A stretch of DNA of 9,858 nucleotides from Clostridiaceae bacterium (GCA_029256485.1 JAQSXU010000119.1:1-9858), one strand, 5' to 3'; positions 1 to 6,987 are shown, numbered from the stretch's first letter. Notes: generated by a model from the sequence alone, not told the origin. A program made the numbers and translations.

Positions 1-8
1 CCCCTTTG
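1..8 (-). promoter_or_regulatory. possible ribosome binding site of a gene that begins left of the window
   Basis: Read on the minus strand, the last bases of the window are AACAAAGGGG, a purine-rich stretch like the strong G-runs used before other genes here (compare AAAGGGGGTGAT before the lasso precursor). It lies about 30 nt downstream of a predicted transcription start. A leftward gene probably begins within about 10 nt outside the window. No start codon is visible, so this is an inference. Confidence 0.35.
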
Positions 9-14
9 TTATAT

Positions 15-30
15 CTATTGTTAACAATAG
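15..30. promoter_or_regulatory. 16-bp perfect palindrome, candidate operator
   Basis: CTATTGTTAACAATAG is a perfect inverted repeat with no loop. It sits just downstream of the predicted start site of the leftward promoter (-10 at 42..47). Symmetry and position fit a dimeric repressor site, possibly autoregulation of the gene outside the window. I do not recognise the regulator family. A short AT-rich palindrome can arise by chance, but the match with a good promoter raises its weight. Confidence 0.45.
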
Positions 31-41
31 TATACCTATTT

Positions 42-70
42 ATTATAATTCCTATATTAATTTTTGGCTA
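42..70 (-). promoter_or_regulatory. sigma-A-type promoter facing left out of the window
   Basis: On the minus strand the -10 box is TATAAT (42..47, exact consensus) and the -35 box is TAGCCA (65..70, four of six matches to TTGACA), separated by 17 bp, the best spacing. Transcription would start near position 35, run through the palindrome at 15..30 and reach the G-rich ribosome site at the window edge. This is the best-formed promoter I could find in the window. Confidence 0.55.
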
Positions 71-108
71 TATTTTTTTATTTAATACACTATAATTTAC
101 ACAATAAA

Positions 109-189
109 TCACCATTTCTTATGTGCTCCATGGAAAAACCATAATATAACAAGTACTATTAAACAATATATTAATATAAATTTTATCAT
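109..189 (-). CDS. 26-residue hydrophobic micro-protein, single membrane helix
   Basis: An ATG at 189 is preceded by GGGAG with a 5-nt spacer, and the frame closes with TGA at 109. The product starts MIKFILIYCLIVLVILWFF and ends in a polar tail (HGAHKKW). It has one basic residue, a run of about 17 hydrophobic or aromatic residues, then a His/Lys-rich end, the usual make-up of small bacterial membrane peptides. It is divergent from the LCP gene. I do not recognise a family. The ribosome site and the hydrophobic-then-charged layout support a real gene, but in such AT-rich DNA short Ile/Leu/Phe frames also arise by chance. Confidence 0.5.
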   Translation of the reverse strand: MIKFILIYCLIVLVILWFFHGAHKKW

Positions 190-286
190 TTTCTCTCCCA
201 ACTTTCTTAAATTGTGATGAATTTCACTTAGAATGTGAATTTATTTTTTAATTCCTATACTTAAAGTTCTTTTATATTTATATTCA

Positions 287-332
287 AATAATTATGTAAA
301 TTATGCCTAAATGCATAATTTACATAATTATT
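287..332. repeat. perfect 20-bp inverted repeat with 6-nt loop
   Basis: Arms 287..306 and 313..332 are exact reverse complements (outer end AATAATTATG, inner end ATTATGC) around the loop CTAAAT. It lies in the divergent intergenic region between the micro-ORF and the LCP gene, about 57 nt before the LCP start. Neither flank has a clear run of T, so a simple terminator is unlikely. It could be an RNA hairpin in a 5' leader, an operator, or a relic of a small repeat element. The rest of the 190..389 gap shows only a weak TTCAC/GTGAA hairpin (223..239) and no convincing promoter. Confidence 0.7.
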
Positions 333-377
333 AACATATTACATTAAATATTAGCATATATTATTTTAACCATCATA

Positions 378-387
378 GAAGGAGATG
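378..387 (+). promoter_or_regulatory. ribosome binding site deciding a TTG start for the LCP gene
   Basis: GAAGGAGATG is a strong Shine-Dalgarno site. GGAG ends 5 nt before TTG (390) and 11 nt before an in-frame GTG (396). The ATG inside the site (385) is out of frame. I prefer TTG at 390. GTG at 396 would shorten the protein by only two residues. Confidence 0.6.
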
Positions 388-389
388 TT

Positions 390-1493
390 TTGTTTGTGTC
401 AAATAATATCCTGCGAAGAATACGAAGAAGTAAGTACAAACATAAGCACAAATGGAGTTTACTTAAAGATAACCCTGAAAGAAAAATTAAAATATCTTAT
501 AAAAAAGTAATTTTTTTTGCAGCATTTGTATTATGTTTAACCTTTATAGGATTATCGATTATAACTAACAAAAACTTGAACAAAACAAATAAAGTTGATC
601 CTCAACAAAATCAACTTAATATTGAAGAAAGTATAAATAACAATACTCTTAATACTAATGAAAGCAACTTTAATTTTGATAGAAATCTCCCTCAAACCAC
701 TATTTCTAAGAATTTTAATGTTACAAATATAGCTCTTTTAGGAATAGATGAGCCTGAAGGCTCTGAAGGTCGTTCAGATTGTATTATAATATTAACAATT
801 GACAACACACATAATGTCATAAAATTAAGTTCAATAATAAGAGATTCTTACGTGACAATTCCTACAAAAGATAAAAAGGATAAAATTAATCATGCCTATG
901 CTTTTGGAGGTCCTAAACTTGCCATTAAAACACTAAATGAAAACTTTAACTTAGATATAGATAAATTTATTACTGTTAATTTTACATCGTTGCCTAAGAT
1001 CATTGATAAAATTGGTGGCATTACATTAAACCTGAGTGATGATGAACTCAAATATATAAATGGATATATAACTGATTTAAATAACAAAAATGGTAGCGAC
1101 TCTCCTTTTATTACAACTCCAGGAGAACAACTTGTTAATGGAACACAAGCATTAGCTTACTGTAGAATAAGATACACAGATGGCTGGGATTTTGAAAGAA
1201 GCCATAGGCATAGAACTGTACTAACTAAAGTCTTTGAGAAATCTAAATCTATTCCTGTTACTAATTATCCTTCACTTCTAGATGAAGTTCTTCCTATTAT
1301 TCATACTAACTTAGAAAAATCAGAAATAATTTCTCTTTCTTTAAATTATTTAAGAAATCCATCTATTTTACAAGATAGATTTCCACACGATGAGGCTGGT
1401 AGTGGAAAGCTTATTGATGGTATTTATTATTATGTTTTTGATGAAGAGTCAACAACAAAGCAAATACATGAATTTATTTATAACAGTAATTGA
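390..1493 (+). CDS. LytR-CpsA-Psr (LCP) family cell-wall polymer ligase
   Basis: LCP proteins move undecaprenyl-pyrophosphate-linked glycopolymers, such as teichoic acid or capsule, onto peptidoglycan outside the membrane. The 367 residues show a basic cytoplasmic N-terminus (1-38), one membrane helix (about 39-59), an Asn-rich linker (60-110) and an LCP domain (about 111-290). Visible family motifs are LLGID (116-120), GRSD (127-130), IRD (150-152), DKINHAYAFGG (164-174) and the Arg-rich block CRIRYTDGWDFERSHRHR (258-275), which carries the pyrophosphate-binding arginines. The length is normal. The start is TTG with a strong ribosome site. It lies upstream of the ABC exporter on the same strand with a 140-nt gap, and nothing ties it functionally to the lasso cluster. 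The specific polymer cannot be told. Confidence 0.93.
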   Translation: MFVSNNILRRIRRSKYKHKHKWSLLKDNPERKIKISYKKVIFFAAFVLCLTFIGLSIITNKNLNKTNKVDPQQNQLNIEESINNNTLNTNESNFNFDRNLPQTTISKNFNVTNIALLGIDEPEGSEGRSDCIIILTIDNTHNVIKLSSIIRDSYVTIPTKDKKDKINHAYAFGGPKLAIKTLNENFNLDIDKFITVNFTSLPKIIDKIGGITLNLSDDELKYINGYITDLNNKNGSDSPFITTPGEQLVNGTQALAYCRIRYTDGWDFERSHRHRTVLTKVFEKSKSIPVTNYPSLLDEVLPIIHTNLEKSEIISLSLNYLRNPSILQDRFPHDEAGSGKLIDGIYYYVFDEESTTKQIHEFIYNSN

Positions 1494-1597
1494 ATTCATT
1501 TAATAGTCTGATATAGCACTTAAATTTTCCGGAATATTTATTATCTTTAAAACACAATATTTACTATAAGGATGCACTTAAAAATTTAGTTACAAAA
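1494..1597 (+). other. LCP-ABC intergenic region, no gene or clear terminator
   Basis: This stretch holds an 8-bp palindrome (TTCCGGAA, about 1528..1535) and a weak -10-like TATAAG (1565..1570) with no good -35. I see no stem with a T-run, so read-through from the LCP gene into the exporter gene is possible. Confidence 0.35.
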
Positions 1598-1633
1598 GGA
1601 GGGATAAGTTGTTATTCTATAGCAACAATTATT
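1598..1633 (+). promoter_or_regulatory. ABC exporter translation start region: distant ribosome site with a foldable spacer
   Basis: The strong site AAAAGGAGGG (1594..1603) is 30 nt from the exporter ATG (1634), too far for normal use, and no site lies closer. The spacer contains a small hairpin: TTGTT (1609..1613) pairs with AACAA (1624..1628), extendable by a G-U and an A-U pair (1607..1630). Folding it leaves about 6 nt between the site and the ATG. Alternatively the site starts a 20-codon frame at TTG 1609 that ends at 1671 and overlaps the exporter start out of frame, giving translational coupling. Both readings are inferences. Confidence 0.45.
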
Positions 1634-3289
1634 ATGAAAAATTTTTTCAAAAATATTTGGTGGATATATAATAAATGTAAATCCTCATTTTCATGGATTT
1701 TTCTATTAGTACTAATTGGCTCCACCATTTCGATTATTAGTGTAGGAAAATCTTTAGTCTCTAAATTTTTAATTGATGCTGCAACTCAAAATATATCTAA
1801 ACAAATTATAAAATGGATGATTATCCTGGGCATATTATTATTATTTAATATAATTTTAAATTCCATTAACACGATTGCCTCAAATTATGTTTGTGAAAAT
1901 ATACGTAATAAAATGCAATATAAATTATATAATCACATAATTCATAGCACCTGGATGGAGCATAATAAATATCATAGTGTAGAATTACTTACGCGTATAA
2001 CTAATGATGTTAACACCATAACTAATATGATTACAATCACTATACCCGGAATAACGGCCTTAGTAGTAATGTTAATATCTTCATTTTTTGCACTATTATC
2101 CATTTCACCAATAATGTCATTAGTTTCTATTAGTATCTTTCCATTATTAATATTATTAAGTAAGATATATGGTAGAAAATTACACTTTTTCTATATTGAA
2201 ATTCAAAAAAAAGAAGCTTTTTATAATAGGTTTTTGCAAGAAAGTTTCAATAATATTCTTATAGTAAAAAGTTTCTGTTTAGAAAATAACCGATCTAATG
2301 ATTTAAAAGAAATTCAATCAAAAAAACTGAACATTTCAATAAAAAAAAGTTATTTTTCTGCTATTTCCAATGGCTTTTTAGCTTTAAGCTCTTTATTTGG
2401 TTATTTTATAGTTTTTATATGGGGTACAATTAAACTTTCCCTTGGCATTTCTGCTTTTGGAGATTTAACTGCTATGTTACAGTTATTTTCAAATATACAA
2501 ACTCCTATTTATGGTCTATCTAGTACTTTTCCTCAGCTTGTATCTGCTTTGTCTGCTGCAGATAGGTTAATAGAAATAGAGTATATGACATTAGAAAGTT
2601 TTATTTATGATTCCCATGACGAAATTGCTACTACCTTAAATAATGAGATTCATTTTGAAAATGTAGATTTTAGATATAATGAAACTATTCCTATTTTAAA
2701 AAATATTTCTTTTTCTATTAATTGTGGTGAAACAATTGCATTTGTTGGGCCTTCCGGAGAAGGTAAAACAACACTAATAAGACTTTTACTATGTTTATTA
2801 TATCCCAATAACGGAAATATTTATATTAATGGACAAAATCTAAACACAAGTCATAGAAAATTAATTTCTTATGTTCCTCAAGGTAATACTTTATTTTCTG
2901 GAAGTATTTTAGAAAATCTAAAATTTGGTAATCCTAATGCAACTAGAAATGATATACTTGAAGCATTAGAAATGTCTTCTTCCTTAGATTTCGTTAATTC
3001 ATTTCCAAATAACTTAGATACACTTATAGGAGAAAAAGGAATTGGATTATCTGAAGGGCAGGCTCAGCGGTTAACTATTGCAAGAGCTTTTTTGAGAAAA
3101 AGAGCAATCCTTATTTTAGATGAAGCAACTTCTTCATTAGACACTAAAACTGAATTGAATATATTAAATGAAGTTAAAAATTTAGTGCCTAAGCCTATTT
3201 GCATAATAATAACTCATAGACCATCAGCACTTTCAATTTGTGATAAAATATACAAACTAGAGCATAATCAACTTTCATTAATTAAATAA
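1634..3289 (+). CDS. ABC exporter, fused membrane and ATPase domains, probable lasso peptide exporter (D)
   Basis: This is a half-transporter working as a homodimer, probably pumping the mature lasso peptide out and giving self-immunity. An exporter-type membrane domain with about six helices (residues 20-310) is followed by the nucleotide-binding domain (337-551). Motifs are Walker A GPSGEGKT (372-379), Q-loop Q416, signature LSEGQ (472-476), Walker B ILILDE (492-497), the D-loop SLD after it, and switch His528. The length of 551 is on the short side for the type. There is no C39 peptidase domain, which fits a system where B2 removes the leader. It is on the strand opposite to the biosynthetic genes and converges with them. 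Its role in lasso export is inferred from position and family, since the substrate cannot be read from sequence. Confidence 0.9.
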   Translation: MKNFFKNIWWIYNKCKSSFSWIFLLVLIGSTISIISVGKSLVSKFLIDAATQNISKQIIKWMIILGILLLFNIILNSINTIASNYVCENIRNKMQYKLYNHIIHSTWMEHNKYHSVELLTRITNDVNTITNMITITIPGITALVVMLISSFFALLSISPIMSLVSISIFPLLILLSKIYGRKLHFFYIEIQKKEAFYNRFLQESFNNILIVKSFCLENNRSNDLKEIQSKKLNISIKKSYFSAISNGFLALSSLFGYFIVFIWGTIKLSLGISAFGDLTAMLQLFSNIQTPIYGLSSTFPQLVSALSAADRLIEIEYMTLESFIYDSHDEIATTLNNEIHFENVDFRYNETIPILKNISFSINCGETIAFVGPSGEGKTTLIRLLLCLLYPNNGNIYINGQNLNTSHRKLISYVPQGNTLFSGSILENLKFGNPNATRNDILEALEMSSSLDFVNSFPNNLDTLIGEKGIGLSEGQAQRLTIARAFLRKRAILILDEATSSLDTKTELNILNEVKNLVPKPICIIITHRPSALSICDKIYKLEHNQLSLIK

Positions 3290-3325
3290 CTTAAAAATTA
3301 ATTTTAAAATTACCATTAAATTTTA

Positions 3326-3359
3326 TAGGCTAGTATCAAATAAATTTGATACTAGCCTA
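3326..3359. terminator. bidirectional terminator between exporter and precursor genes
   Basis: A perfect 15-bp stem (TAGGCTAGTATCAAA, 3326..3340, pairing with 3345..3359) closes a 4-nt loop. The GC-rich end is at the base. It lies 36 nt after the exporter stop and 36 nt after the precursor stop (on the other strand). The plus-side tail is CTTCTTCATTT. The minus-side tail is AT-rich (TAAAATTTAA). Its position between converging genes makes a shared terminator the natural reading. Confidence 0.85.
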
Positions 3360-3395
3360 CTTCTTCATTTAGGTAAAACTATTTTTGCTTAAATA

Positions 3396-3533
3396 TTATG
3401 ACTTATGTCCTTCAAAGTCACCATATTGGGTATCATAAAAAACACCATCATGTATTGGATTAGATTTTATTGCTGCTTCTGTTTGTAATACTGACAAATC
3501 TGTAACACTTGGACTACTCCATTCTTTTTTCAT
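3396..3533 (-). CDS. lasso peptide precursor (A), 45 residues
   Basis: This gene encodes the substrate of the cluster. It starts at ATG 3533 after an excellent ribosome site (AAAGGGGGTGAT) and stops with TAA at 3396. The leader begins MKKEWSSPSVTDLSVLQT, matching the Firmicutes lasso pattern: aromatic W5, P8, V10, L13 and the conserved T18. The core follows, with Ala20, Ala21, IKSNPIHD (22-29), then GVFYDTQYGDFEGHKS (30-45). With Thr at -2 the core would begin at Ala20, but the first acidic residue, D29, is then position 10. If it begins at Ala21, D29 is position 9, a normal 9-residue ring. The C-terminal Ser45 is the expected target of the neighbouring kinase. It is the last gene of the operon, 48 nt after the cyclase stop. 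Identity as the precursor is well supported, but the mature product is not settled. Confidence 0.88.
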   Translation of the reverse strand: MKKEWSSPSVTDLSVLQTEAAIKSNPIHDGVFYDTQYGDFEGHKS

Positions 3534-3537
3534 TATT

Positions 3538-3549
3538 ATCACCCCCTTT
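3538..3549 (-). promoter_or_regulatory. strong ribosome binding site of the precursor gene
   Basis: AAAGGGGGTGAT on the minus strand is nearly complementary to the 16S rRNA 3' end and ends 4 nt before the ATG at 3533. It is the best such site in the operon. It fits the need to make far more precursor than enzyme even though the gene comes last. I see no clear promoter in the 48-nt gap after the cyclase stop. Confidence 0.75.
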
Positions 3550-3581
3550 CAAGAAGCATTGTTATTTTAAATTTACAAAAT

Positions 3582-5546
3582 CTATGTTCCCTCCTTATAA
3601 TATTTGCATATATGTGCATAAAAAATATATGCACTTAAAAGAGTTCTTAATTCATATTTGTCATTTTCATTGTAATTACATGGTAGTATCTTAAACTTTT
3701 CAATATATTTACGTATTTTTATCTCATCAAAATAATATTTACTAATAGGATCATTTATCATATTGACTAATTTTATGTAAATTCCTCCCCAAGATTTCCT
3801 CAACCTTTCGACCCAATCCGCAGCTTGTATCCCTCTTAGTAATTTGTTATTTAGTATTTCCTCTGGCACCAAGCCTGTCATGACTCTTTTAATCAAATAT
3901 CTCTCCTCTCCATTTCTAACAAACTGTTCACTTGGAAAAGATAAAATGACCTCTATTAATCTTTTATCCCTTGTTGGATCTCTTTTAATTAATCCTGTCA
4001 TAAGACTTATCTTAACTTCAAATTCAGCAATATGAGCTAGTTGTACTGGATTAACAATTAGTTTTCTTACTGTTCTCCAATCATAATAAGGATTCGGAAA
4101 CATCTCTAACTTATTATTTTCTAACAATTTGTCTATATTCCATTTCTTTATCAAATTTTTATTAGCTGGCGTAAATTCATATTTATCAAAAGCATTATTT
4201 ATCATTGAAAATCTTAATTTTCTAATTTTATATGGCACAATCAACTTTAAAGTTGATTGTATACTTGCTTTTAGGGTTAATTTATATTTTTCTTTCACTC
4301 CTTTAATTTCTTTTATTGTTTTGAACAATCTTCCGTGTTTTATTAGAGTAAGAAGATTTGTATAATACTCACCATACGATATGGTTGAATTACCAAATTG
4401 TCCATCTAATAACACTTTACATTCTGATTTTGCTGCTTCCTTAGCTAATCCTATATACCAAAATAGATTCTCTATAGCTTTAAACGGCATTTCTAGAATC
4501 TCACAATTTTCCTCAAAGGAAGTAAGCGGATTTAATTCTTTTAATTCACAATATTTAGGATAAATATTGTGAGATTTCTCTACTAAAAGCTCAACGCCTT
4601 TCCTTTCATTTATATTTCTGCCTCTAATCTTTAAATTATTATTTTCATTTATTGGAATAGACGTAAAAGAATTAAGCACCTTATTTTCTTCTTTTAGACA
4701 CTTAGCCGCCACTGCACCTACTGAACTAGAGTCTAAACCACTTGAAATCATAATTCCTACTCCTTTTCTGCATCTTACCCTACATTTTACCGCTTCTACA
4801 AAAACTTTTTTTAGTACCGTCTCATATTCCTTATCAGAAGATAACTTTAATGTTTTAATATCTTTTTCTGGATTCCAATATTTTCGTGTATTTATTTTAT
4901 TAGAATCTATAGACATACACGTAAAAGGAGGTAATTGAAAAATATCTTTATACATAGTTTCTTCAATTTCAGTTGAACTTAAAACTCCTGGTATAGCTAA
5001 ATATTGAGCTATCCATTTTTCATTAAGCTCCTTATTTTCAATAATTTCCATTATAGGTTTTATTAGAGTAGAAAATATTAATCTTTTCTGATCATAAAAA
5101 TAATAAAATGTACGCTTTCCTACATGATCTCTTGCAGTAAATAGCCTTTCTTTTTCACAATCCAAAATAGCAAAGGTAAAATCACCAACTAAATATTTAG
5201 GACAATCCTCTCCCCATTTCTTATAAGCCATTAATATATATTCACTATCAGTAAAATCTTCAACTTTATTACCCAATTGAAATTTTTCTAATAATTCTTC
5301 TCTATTATCTATAATTGCATCAGCAGTCAAAATCAGACGACTCTCCTTATCATAAAAAGGTAAACTTTCTCTTAATGATTCTTCTGTTATATATTGAATT
5401 CCACATCCAATAAAAATATTTTTGTTATGAATATGTTTATAACAATCAATTTTATATTTTTCCATTTGTTTCATCATTAACTGTCCAAGTTTTTCAGAAA
5501 CATATTTCTTATCAAAATTCACAATTCCCCATATAACTCCGCTCAT
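3582..5546 (-). CDS. lasso cyclase (C), asparagine synthetase B-like
   Basis: This enzyme uses ATP to adenylate the side-chain carboxylate of a core Asp or Glu and joins it to the new N-terminus, forming the macrolactam ring. I start it at ATG 5546 (654 residues) because GGAGG lies 5 nt before it. An earlier in-frame ATG (5558) has no ribosome site and overlaps this one. The N-terminal half is an Ntn-hydrolase (glutaminase-like) domain with LTADAIIDNREE (73-84), but residue 2 is Ser rather than the nucleophilic Cys, so it should not release ammonia from glutamine, as is usual for lasso cyclases. The ATP-pyrophosphatase loop SSGLDSS lies at 268-274. It follows the kinase gene by 17 nt and precedes the precursor. 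A true asparagine synthetase is excluded by context and the missing Cys2. Confidence 0.92.
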   Translation of the reverse strand: MSGVIWGIVNFDKKYVSEKLGQLMMKQMEKYKIDCYKHIHNKNIFIGCGIQYITEESLRESLPFYDKESRLILTADAIIDNREELLEKFQLGNKVEDFTDSEYILMAYKKWGEDCPKYLVGDFTFAILDCEKERLFTARDHVGKRTFYYFYDQKRLIFSTLIKPIMEIIENKELNEKWIAQYLAIPGVLSSTEIEETMYKDIFQLPPFTCMSIDSNKINTRKYWNPEKDIKTLKLSSDKEYETVLKKVFVEAVKCRVRCRKGVGIMISSGLDSSSVGAVAAKCLKEENKVLNSFTSIPINENNNLKIRGRNINERKGVELLVEKSHNIYPKYCELKELNPLTSFEENCEILEMPFKAIENLFWYIGLAKEAAKSECKVLLDGQFGNSTISYGEYYTNLLTLIKHGRLFKTIKEIKGVKEKYKLTLKASIQSTLKLIVPYKIRKLRFSMINNAFDKYEFTPANKNLIKKWNIDKLLENNKLEMFPNPYYDWRTVRKLIVNPVQLAHIAEFEVKISLMTGLIKRDPTRDKRLIEVILSFPSEQFVRNGEERYLIKRVMTGLVPEEILNNKLLRGIQAADWVERLRKSWGGIYIKLVNMINDPISKYYFDEIKIRKYIEKFKILPCNYNENDKYELRTLLSAYIFYAHICKYYKEGT

Positions 5547-5563
5547 TTCTTCCTCCATGTTTT

Positions 5564-6472
5564 TTAAGAATTAATTGTAGACATTATAAGATTCATTTGT
5601 TCATCAACTGTAAATAGATTTTTAGGTCTTAATACTTGATAATACTTTATCTGTTCAGCCATTTTTATAAGATTTCTAAAATAAATTCCCTTTATTCCTA
5701 TTGTTCTTGCTATTCCACTCCTATAAATATTGCACATTATCCGTTCTAATTTTTTTATACCCAATATCTCTTCTACAGCTACATCATTATCCTTACTAAT
5801 AAAAATTTCATAAATACTGTACAGTCTTTTGGATGAGTTTACAAAATCCTCTTTTGATGGAATTAAAAATTTTTCTCTTTCTTCATCAATAAATTTTAAA
5901 TCCTTTATTTCTAACCCTAATTTTATAGCAGCATCCTTGCATAATTTTTGTTGTGGATATGCTGAATGGACCTTAATATTATTGTTTTCATCCATATAAG
6001 TTACAGCTATATCGTCTGCCAAAAATCTATATCCCTTAGTTCTAAACGCTGAAGTTAAAGTGGATTTTCCTGCTCCCATATGTCCTGTTATTATCACGCC
6101 CTTATCCTTTATTAAAATTGCACTTCCATGAACAGCTACAAGATTTCTCTGTATAAAAATACATCCAAAAGCGCTTCCAAGTAAAAATGCTTTTATACCT
6201 TGGATATCATCACTTATGCATTCTATTACTATTTCATTTCCATTTATAATTCTATAAATCCCAACATTTTTTATAATGAACCAACATTCATTTTTACTAA
6301 AATCTCTAACTTTTCCTTTTTCAATGCTCTTTTTAATAATTTCAGGCATTTCACCTAATCTAATATGAACATTTACCTTCATTTCTGTATCATTATATTC
6401 TTCAACTAGCTCTGATAAGATAATTTCTGATTCAATTATTAATCCATAAACCTTATAATAAAATTTATTCAT
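5564..6472 (-). CDS. HPr kinase-like lasso precursor kinase
   Basis: This family, known from the paeninodin cluster, phosphorylates the C-terminal Ser of the lasso precursor, in contrast to true HprK, which acts on HPr of the sugar phosphotransferase system. The 302 residues show a divergent N-terminal half, then VHGSA (114-118), Walker A GHMGAGKST (130-138) and LADDIA (151-156), the usual HprK-like phosphate-binding and catalytic elements. The start ATG 6472 lies 2 nt after the B2 stop, with a G-rich ribosome site inside the B2 end (12-nt spacing, rather long), so translation is probably coupled. The precursor here ends in Ser45, a suitable target. The protein lacks the N-terminal domain and partner genes of a housekeeping HprK. 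Confidence 0.88.
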   Translation of the reverse strand: MNKFYYKVYGLIIESEIILSELVEEYNDTEMKVNVHIRLGEMPEIIKKSIEKGKVRDFSKNECWFIIKNVGIYRIINGNEIVIECISDDIQGIKAFLLGSAFGCIFIQRNLVAVHGSAILIKDKGVIITGHMGAGKSTLTSAFRTKGYRFLADDIAVTYMDENNNIKVHSAYPQQKLCKDAAIKLGLEIKDLKFIDEEREKFLIPSKEDFVNSSKRLYSIYEIFISKDNDVAVEEILGIKKLERIMCNIYRSGIARTIGIKGIYFRNLIKMAEQIKYYQVLRPKNLFTVDEQMNLIMSTINS

Positions 6473-6474
6473 TG

Positions 6475-6987
6475 TTATCTAAATCCCCCCTTCTTGAATT
6501 TTGCTACTGTTGCAAAATTTTCTCCATCTCCACCTGTAACATAAAAATTGCCACATCTTATCCATGAATGAGCTATCAAACTAGATTCTTTACTCTTTTT
6601 TATATTTTCATTATTTTTTTCTCTAGAAACACCTAAATAAAGAGTAGTTTCTATATTTAAATTTGATAATAAGTATTGAGCTGTCAATGACTGTACTAAA
6701 CATTTACTTTCCCAGGGTGTATGTTTTGAAACTTTATTTATACTCCATGATATTTTTTGTGCATGTCTATTATCTCTATCATTTAAATAAAAAGAGGATT
6801 CCTTATTTGGTTCCCCCATATATTTCCGTAAATTTTTAAAGGAAAAAACCAACATTGCGCTCCTCATTACACCTGTAAGTATATATACTCTAATTATTAA
6901 TATTTTATCTCTTAAATTTAATCTGCTAAAATTTCTGATCAAATTCAAACTTGAAATCCATTCATTTAACTGTAATAAGTTCTTCAT
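6475..6987 (-). CDS. lasso leader peptidase B2 (transglutaminase-like cysteine protease)
   Basis: B2 cuts the leader from the precursor after B1 has delivered it. The 170-residue protein has the Transglut_core3 pattern: Cys96 in ESKCLVQS, His140 in AHSW, and an acidic residue in the following GGDGE (Asp154 is the only Asp there, 14 residues after His). The N-terminal 60 residues are a poorly conserved, basic-hydrophobic region usual for B2. The chosen ATG 6987 overlaps the B1 end by 26 nt, and only a weak AGG lies about 11 nt before it, so translation is probably coupled to B1. It is followed by the kinase gene after 2 nt. Confidence 0.9.
   Translation of the reverse strand: MKNLLQLNEWISSLNLIRNFSRLNLRDKILIIRVYILTGVMRSAMLVFSFKNLRKYMGEPNKESSFYLNDRDNRHAQKISWSINKVSKHTPWESKCLVQSLTAQYLLSNLNIETTLYLGVSREKNNENIKKSKESSLIAHSWIRCGNFYVTGGDGENFATVAKFKKGGFR

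Noticed and set aside
390..1493. LCP protein as part of the lasso pathway
   Set aside because: LCP proteins attach wall polymers and no lasso cluster role is known to me. It has its own ribosome site and a separate position, so codirection with the exporter is not enough.
1609..1671. 20-codon TTG frame as a gene of its own
   Set aside because: It has a fine ribosome site but overlaps the exporter start and shows no recognisable product. It is kept only as an alternative explanation of the exporter start region.
3299..3312. 14-bp palindrome TAATTTTAAAATTA after the exporter stop
   Set aside because: It is made only of A and T in very AT-rich DNA; the stronger hairpin at 3326..3359 explains termination.
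3509..4563. Several 60-78-codon plus-strand frames opposite the cyclase and precursor
   Set aside because: They are antisense shadows of well-supported minus-strand genes and lack ribosome sites or recognisable motifs.
3582..5546. Housekeeping asparagine synthetase B
   Set aside because: The nucleophilic Cys2 is replaced by Ser and the gene sits between a lasso kinase and a lasso precursor with B1/B2 upstream.
5564..6472. True HPr kinase/phosphorylase of carbon catabolite control
   Set aside because: It only shares the C-terminal kinase core, and it is embedded in the lasso operon with a substrate ending in Ser.
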